From positions 211,573 through 275,572 of the forward strand of contig NZ_LQIN01000045.1 in assembly GCF_001500065.1 (NCBI RefSeq): a stretch of DNA of 64,000 nt, read 5' to 3'. Shown in pieces: positions 60,229 through 64,000 of the stretch. Below the pieces are notes generated by a model, which saw nothing but the letters and a program-made list of their open reading frames with translations, did not search any database and was not told the DNA's origin. Each line of letters opens with the position of its first letter. The first letter of the stretch is position 1. Source of the stretch: Mycobacterium sp. IS-3022. GTDB lineage: Bacteria > Actinomycetota > Actinomycetes > Mycobacteriales > Mycobacteriaceae. Both the position numbers and the translations under genes were made by a program.

Positions 60229-61848
60229 ATGACCGACATTGCCCTGACGGCTGCGCCGAGCGCCGACGCTTCGCCACCTAGCCGTATCTCCGCCGAGGCG
60301 GGCCGCCGCCGAACCTTCGCCGTCATCAGCCACCCCGACGCCGGCAAGTCCACGTTGACCGAGGCACTGGCGCTGCACGCCCGGGTCATCACCGAGGCCG
60401 GCGCGGTGCACGGCAAAGCGGGCCGTCGCTCGACGGTGTCCGACTGGATGGAGATGGAGAAGGCTAGAGGCATCTCGATCACGTCGACGGTGCTGCAGTT
60501 CCCATACCGCACATGCGTCATCAACCTCCTCGACACCCCCGGCCACGCCGACTTCTCCGAGGACACCTACCGGGTGCTGACTGCCGTCGACTCCGCGGTG
60601 ATGCTCATCGATGCCGCCAAAGGCCTTGAGCCGCAGACGTTGAAACTGTTTCAGGTATGCAAGCACCGTCGGATCCCGATCATCACGGTGATCAACAAGT
60701 GGGACCGTCCCGGCCGCCACGCGCTGGAACTGATGGACGAGATTCAGGCCCGAATCGGGCTGCGCCCCACTCCATTGACGTGGCCGGTCGGCATCGCCGG
60801 AGACTTCAAAGGCGTGCTCGACCGGCGGACGGGAAACTTCATCCGGTTCACCCGCACCGCGGGCGGGGCCACCGCGGCTCCCGAAGAACACATCGCGGCC
60901 GACGACGCGCACAACGCTGCCGGTCACGACTGGGAGCACGCCGTCGAAGAGAGTGAACTGCTCTCGGCCGATGGTTCCGACTACAACGGTGAGCAGTTCC
61001 TCAGCGGCGCAACCACACCGGTGCTGTTCACCTCGGCGGCGTTGAACTTCGGTGTGAATCAGCTCCTCGATGTGCTCGTCGAGCTGGCGCCGCCACCGAG
61101 CGGAGCACTCGACGTCGGCGGAGCCAGACGCGATGCCGAATCACCGTTCAGCGCGTTCGTTTTCAAGGTCCAGGCGGGCATGGACTCCGCGCACCGCGAT
61201 CGCATCGCCTACGCGCGGGTGGTCTCGGGCTCCTTCGAGCGCGGGGAAGTTCTCACCCACGCTGCCACCGGCAAGCCGTTCGTCACCAAGTACGCGCAAT
61301 CGGTGTTCGGCCAACAACGCGCCACCCTGGACACCGCGTGGCCCGGCGATGTCATCGGCCTGGCCAACGCCGCCGCACTGCGTCCGGGCGACACGCTGTA
61401 TCGCGATGTCCCCGTTCAGTATCCGCCGATACCGAGCTTCTCCCCCGAGCATTTCGCGGTGGCGCGCGGCACCGACCCCAGTAAGCACAAGCAGTTCCGC
61501 CGCGGCATCGAGCAGCTCGAACAGGAAGGCGTCGTTCAGGTGCTGCGCTCGGACCGTCGCGGCGACCAGGCACCCGTGCTCGCCGCGGTCGGCCCGATGC
61601 AGTTCGAGGTAGCCGTCCACCGCATGGCCACCGAGTTCAGCACCCCGATCGCGCTGGAGTCGTTGCCGTATCAGGTCGCACGGATCGTCGATCCTGCCGA
61701 CGCCGAGTTCATGGACAAGCAGGTGTCGGCGGAAGTGCTGACCCGCAGCGACGGTGTCATGCTCGTGCTGTTCTCCACCCCGTGGCGGCTGGAGGGCTTC
61801 CAACGCGACAACCCTGAAGTCAAGCTCGGGTCGTTGGTCGCGGCGTAG
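60229..61848 (+). CDS. prfC: peptide chain release factor 3
   Basis: ATG 60229 gives 539 residues, the usual RF3 length. It is a translational GTPase with G1 SHPDAGKST (34-42), the DTPGHADF of G3 and NKWDRPGR of G4, followed by domain II/III with SFERGEVLTHAATGK and AVHRMATEF. RF3 uses GTP to remove RF1/RF2 from the ribosome. An upstream start at 60142 would add 29 unlike residues. Confidence 0.95.
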   Translation: MTDIALTAAPSADASPPSRISAEAGRRRTFAVISHPDAGKSTLTEALALHARVITEAGAVHGKAGRRSTVSDWMEMEKARGISITSTVLQFPYRTCVINLLDTPGHADFSEDTYRVLTAVDSAVMLIDAAKGLEPQTLKLFQVCKHRRIPIITVINKWDRPGRHALELMDEIQARIGLRPTPLTWPVGIAGDFKGVLDRRTGNFIRFTRTAGGATAAPEEHIAADDAHNAAGHDWEHAVEESELLSADGSDYNGEQFLSGATTPVLFTSAALNFGVNQLLDVLVELAPPPSGALDVGGARRDAESPFSAFVFKVQAGMDSAHRDRIAYARVVSGSFERGEVLTHAATGKPFVTKYAQSVFGQQRATLDTAWPGDVIGLANAAALRPGDTLYRDVPVQYPPIPSFSPEHFAVARGTDPSKHKQFRRGIEQLEQEGVVQVLRSDRRGDQAPVLAAVGPMQFEVAVHRMATEFSTPIALESLPYQVARIVDPADAEFMDKQVSAEVLTRSDGVMLVLFSTPWRLEGFQRDNPEVKLGSLVAA

Positions 61849-61865
61849 GGGTTGGCCGTCACCGC

Positions 61866-63017
61866 TCAGGAGAGCGCCGCGCCGAGCTCCGCGTACACCA
61901 TGGCTTCGAAGCCGAGGATCGTCTCGACCATCTTGCCGTCGAAGAACGGCAGCAGCTGCGTCGCGATCACGGCACCGATCCCCGCCGTGCGGTCGATCCA
62001 GTAGTAGCTGTTGAACAGCCCCGACCAGTCGGCCGACCCGGCACTGCGCATGCCGGGCAGGTCGACGAGGTACACGTGGAACCCGAGGCCCCAGCCCTGT
62101 GGCACGTCGAGCAGCTCGACCGGGTTAGCCAACTCGGGGACGGTCGGCTCCAGCTTCTTCGGCAGTGGCACCCCGTTGAGGTGGTCGCGCAACGCGAGCT
62201 CCACCGTCTCCGCTTTGAGGATGCGCACGCCGTCGAGCTCGCCGCCGTTGAGCCAGGCGCGCACGAAGCGCCCGTAGTCGGCGATCGTCCCGTAGGACCC
62301 GTGGCCGCCTGCATCCCACTCCTGCTCGACGTCAAGGTCGATCGTGGTCGGCGCCAGGCTGCCGTCCGGTGCTCGGGAGAGGGTCGGCAGCAACCGCTCG
62401 CGTTGCTCGTCGCTCGGGGCGAAAGTCGAGTCGGTCATGCCGAGCGGGCCGTACACGTGCTGGGCGAGGTAGTCGCCCAGCGTCTGGCCGCTCACGGCCT
62501 CGACGACCATGCCGACCCAGTCGGTGCTGACGCCGTACTCCCAGACCGTGCCGGGATCGTGCACAAGCGGCGCGCTGATGCTCTGCTTGATCCCGGTGAG
62601 CACGTGCGGGAAGCCGTAATCGGTGCAGTACTTGAAGAGCTTCTCGTTGAGGAAGTGGTAGCCGCAACCGGCCGTGTGGGTCATCAGCTGGCGGACAGTC
62701 GCCTGCGACTTGGGCGGGCGCAGCACGGGCTCGTTACCTTCGAAGCCATCAAGCACCTGGAGCTCGCCGAACTCGGGCACGATCGACGCGACGGTCGCGT
62801 CGAGCTGGACGCGGCCCTGCTCGACGAGCTGCAGCGCGGCGGTGGTCGCGACGGCCTTCGTCATGGATGCGTTGCGAAACATCGTGTCGGACTTCGCATC
62901 TCCGGCTGCACCCCGGTAGAGGACGCCGTCGCGTCCAACCACCGTCGCGGCGATGCCATGTAGCGACCCATCGGCGGTCACGCCGTTCAGCAGGTCGTCG
63001 ATTCGCTCGAAGCCCAT
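61866..63017 (-). CDS. serine hydrolase, beta-lactamase class C/EstB-like
   Basis: A 383-residue protein with the SxxK motif SMTK (Ser51, Lys54) and a YxN-like WEYGVSTDW, then GGHGSYGTIADYGRF. This is the pattern of EstB-type esterases and class C-like beta-lactamases. No signal peptide is seen, so it is probably cytoplasmic and acts as an esterase. It is convergent with prfC. Confidence 0.82.
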   Translation of the reverse strand: MGFERIDDLLNGVTADGSLHGIAATVVGRDGVLYRGAAGDAKSDTMFRNASMTKAVATTAALQLVEQGRVQLDATVASIVPEFGELQVLDGFEGNEPVLRPPKSQATVRQLMTHTAGCGYHFLNEKLFKYCTDYGFPHVLTGIKQSISAPLVHDPGTVWEYGVSTDWVGMVVEAVSGQTLGDYLAQHVYGPLGMTDSTFAPSDEQRERLLPTLSRAPDGSLAPTTIDLDVEQEWDAGGHGSYGTIADYGRFVRAWLNGGELDGVRILKAETVELALRDHLNGVPLPKKLEPTVPELANPVELLDVPQGWGLGFHVYLVDLPGMRSAGSADWSGLFNSYYWIDRTAGIGAVIATQLLPFFDGKMVETILGFEAMVYAELGAALS

Positions 63018-63085
63018 CTGGCGCTCCTTCGCTCACGAAAATCATTGCACGCATAATCGCTGCACCGACCCGATTCGGTGCAACT

Positions 63086-63496
63086 TCATCGCGCGGAATC
63101 GTGCCCCGAGATCGCCTCGATTTCGCATCTGATTCCGGGGGCGCGCGCCAGGCGTGCGTCGGCCGTCACCAAAACAACATCGAGAGCTTCGGCAAGCGCG
63201 ACGTACGCCGCGTCGAACGTAGTCACACCGTTACGCAACTCCCAGATTCGTTCGAGCAGCGGCCGATGCGGTGATCGCTGTAGCGGCAGATTCTCGAGGT
63301 CTGAAACGGCGAGGGTGGCGCGCCGTGCTGTCATCAACTTCGCCGCGACGTGCCGGCGCCACACCGACACCGTTTCGAGGTCGACGATTTCCGGCGCGGC
63401 CAACACCTCGTCCGTCAGGCGGACCCGGGCGCGGTCTCCGTCGGACCCGTCGTCGCCGAGCGCGACGGCCAGAACGCTGGCGTCAACGACGATCAC
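63086..63496 (-). CDS. vapC: VapC-type PIN-domain toxin
   Basis: A 136-residue PIN-domain protein from GTG 63496. Acidic residues are seen at VVDASVLAVAL (Asp5), APEIVDLETVSVW, VTTFDAAYVALAE and LVTADARLA, making a metal-dependent RNase site. It overlaps the antitoxin gene by 14 bases. VapC toxins cut tRNA or rRNA; the target is unknown. Confidence 0.85.
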   Translation of the reverse strand: MIVVDASVLAVALGDDGSDGDRARVRLTDEVLAAPEIVDLETVSVWRRHVAAKLMTARRATLAVSDLENLPLQRSPHRPLLERIWELRNGVTTFDAAYVALAEALDVVLVTADARLARAPGIRCEIEAISGHDSAR

Positions 63497-63713
63497 GTTC
63501 TGCCCGGAGGTGATCCACAGCGTCTGCGAACGGCACCTTGCCTCCCCGCCGCGTCTCTACACGGTTGAACACCTCGTCCAATGTCGGCTGATTCGCATCG
63601 GCGATCAGCCGGCTGCGAAGGTATTCCTGTAGGGATTGATGTGCGCGCGCAGCGCGCTCCCGCAACACGCGATGGGTGTCGTCCGGAACGTCTTTGATTT
63701 GCACACTCGGCAT
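63483..63713 (-). CDS. vapB: VapB-type antitoxin
   Basis: A 76-residue protein with an N-terminal ribbon-helix-helix (SVQIKDVPDDTHRVLRERAA) and a C-terminal tail (DEVFNRVETRRGGKVP) for toxin binding. It precedes vapC and overlaps it. Two palindromic repeats lie at its start codon. Confidence 0.85.
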   Translation of the reverse strand: MPSVQIKDVPDDTHRVLRERAARAHQSLQEYLRSRLIADANQPTLDEVFNRVETRRGGKVPFADAVDHLRAERDRR

Positions 63714-63731
63714 GGCGCCATTATGGCGCCA
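63713..63731. promoter_or_regulatory. twin TGGCGCCA palindromes at vapB start (operator)
   Basis: Two perfect palindromes TGGCGCCA (63713-63720, 63724-63731) are spaced 11 bases apart, one helical turn, right at and before the vapB ATG. This is a typical site for a ribbon-helix-helix antitoxin and its toxin complex to repress the operon. Confidence 0.6.
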
Positions 63732-64000
63732 CTTTGCCAGTGCGGAGGCGGGTTCATCAAGGAACTAGACCGCATCATCCAGGCCCCAGTAACCAGCTTC
63801 CTTCAGGCACCCTGTCACGAGAGTGCATTCAGGCAGCGAGCGTTCGCGCAGTACACGCCGGGCAGCCGGCTTTTGTGAATGCGGTATGCAGTTGTCTTTG
63901 ACCGGAGCATGTGCGAGCTGCGACTAGTTGTACTCGGCAGTCAGGTTGGTGACAGTCGGCTGATCGGGGGTTGGCCTCCGATGGCTGAGTGGCGTCGTTG
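63732..64000. other. non-coding end of the window
   Basis: About 270 bases with no gene I can support. A plus-strand frame (63636-63878) is the antisense of vapB and continues into this region without a recognisable product. The vapBC promoter should be within the first bases here, read on the minus strand. Confidence 0.4.

Overview
The window is high-GC DNA from a Mycobacterium/Mycolicibacterium-type actinobacterium. The main evidence is a block in the order of M. tuberculosis Rv0629c-Rv0641, seen in reverse: rplA, rplK, nusG, secE, trpT, hadC, hadB, hadA, rpmG, metT, thrT, a glyoxalase II-like hydrolase, echA3, then recC-recB-recD. A PE-PPE-domain esterase, a DUF2580/EspC-like ESX substrate, F420-type (LLM) oxidoreductases and a DesA3-like desaturase also point to mycobacteria. 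Names rest on reading motifs and remembered family features; no database search was run.

Layout. 1-8.6 kb: the 3' end of a cyclopropane-synthase-like methyltransferase, a large LuxR (LAL) regulator, a dTDP-rhamnose cluster (rmlA, rmlB and an RmlC-RmlD fusion) and a secreted PE-PPE esterase; these lie beyond rplA. 8.8-13.7 kb: translation, secretion and mycolate-elongation core (rplA, rplK, nusG, secE, hadABC, rpmG) with three tRNAs. 13.8-26.8 kb: a NYN-domain protein, metallo-hydrolase, GH25-like protein, echA3, two TetR/LuxR-type regulators, oxidoreductase, haloalkane dehalogenase, rhodanese and a RelA/SpoT-type HD protein. 26.9-35.1 kb: recC-recB-recD with overlapping start and stop codons. 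35.3-49.1 kb: a dicarboxylate transporter with a tartrate dehydrogenase-like enzyme, sulfatase, acyl-AMP ligase, desaturase, cold-shock protein, amine oxidase and a Pif1-like helicase fused to a DnaQ-like region and a BRCT domain. 49.1-64 kb: accessory-looking DNA with a Doc toxin-antitoxin pair, a frameshifted DUF2293 gene, a TetR/MpaB-family pair, two divergent type VII secretion toxin loci, prfC, a serine hydrolase and VapBC.

The most interesting region is 53.8-60.1 kb. Two divergent operons each begin with a small ESX-substrate-like protein and continue with a WXG-motif toxin-like protein. The right one ends in a CdiA-CT RNase A-like domain and is followed, with a 4-base overlap, by a CdiI-type immunity gene and then an SseB-like gene. 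The left one ends in a glycine-rich hydrophobic tail and overlaps a gene for a multi-pass membrane protein that could be its immunity protein; it carries a single-base frameshift.

Non-coding signals: a ~230-bp MITE-like repeat in two inverted copies 30 kb apart (22.0-22.3 kb and 52.3-52.6 kb, core of about 115 bp identical), a 49-bp palindrome in two copies (10.0 kb and 18.4 kb), a 61-bp palindrome after recD, strong hairpins at 24.8 kb and 43.4 kb, and short operator-like palindromes in front of a TetR gene and vapB.
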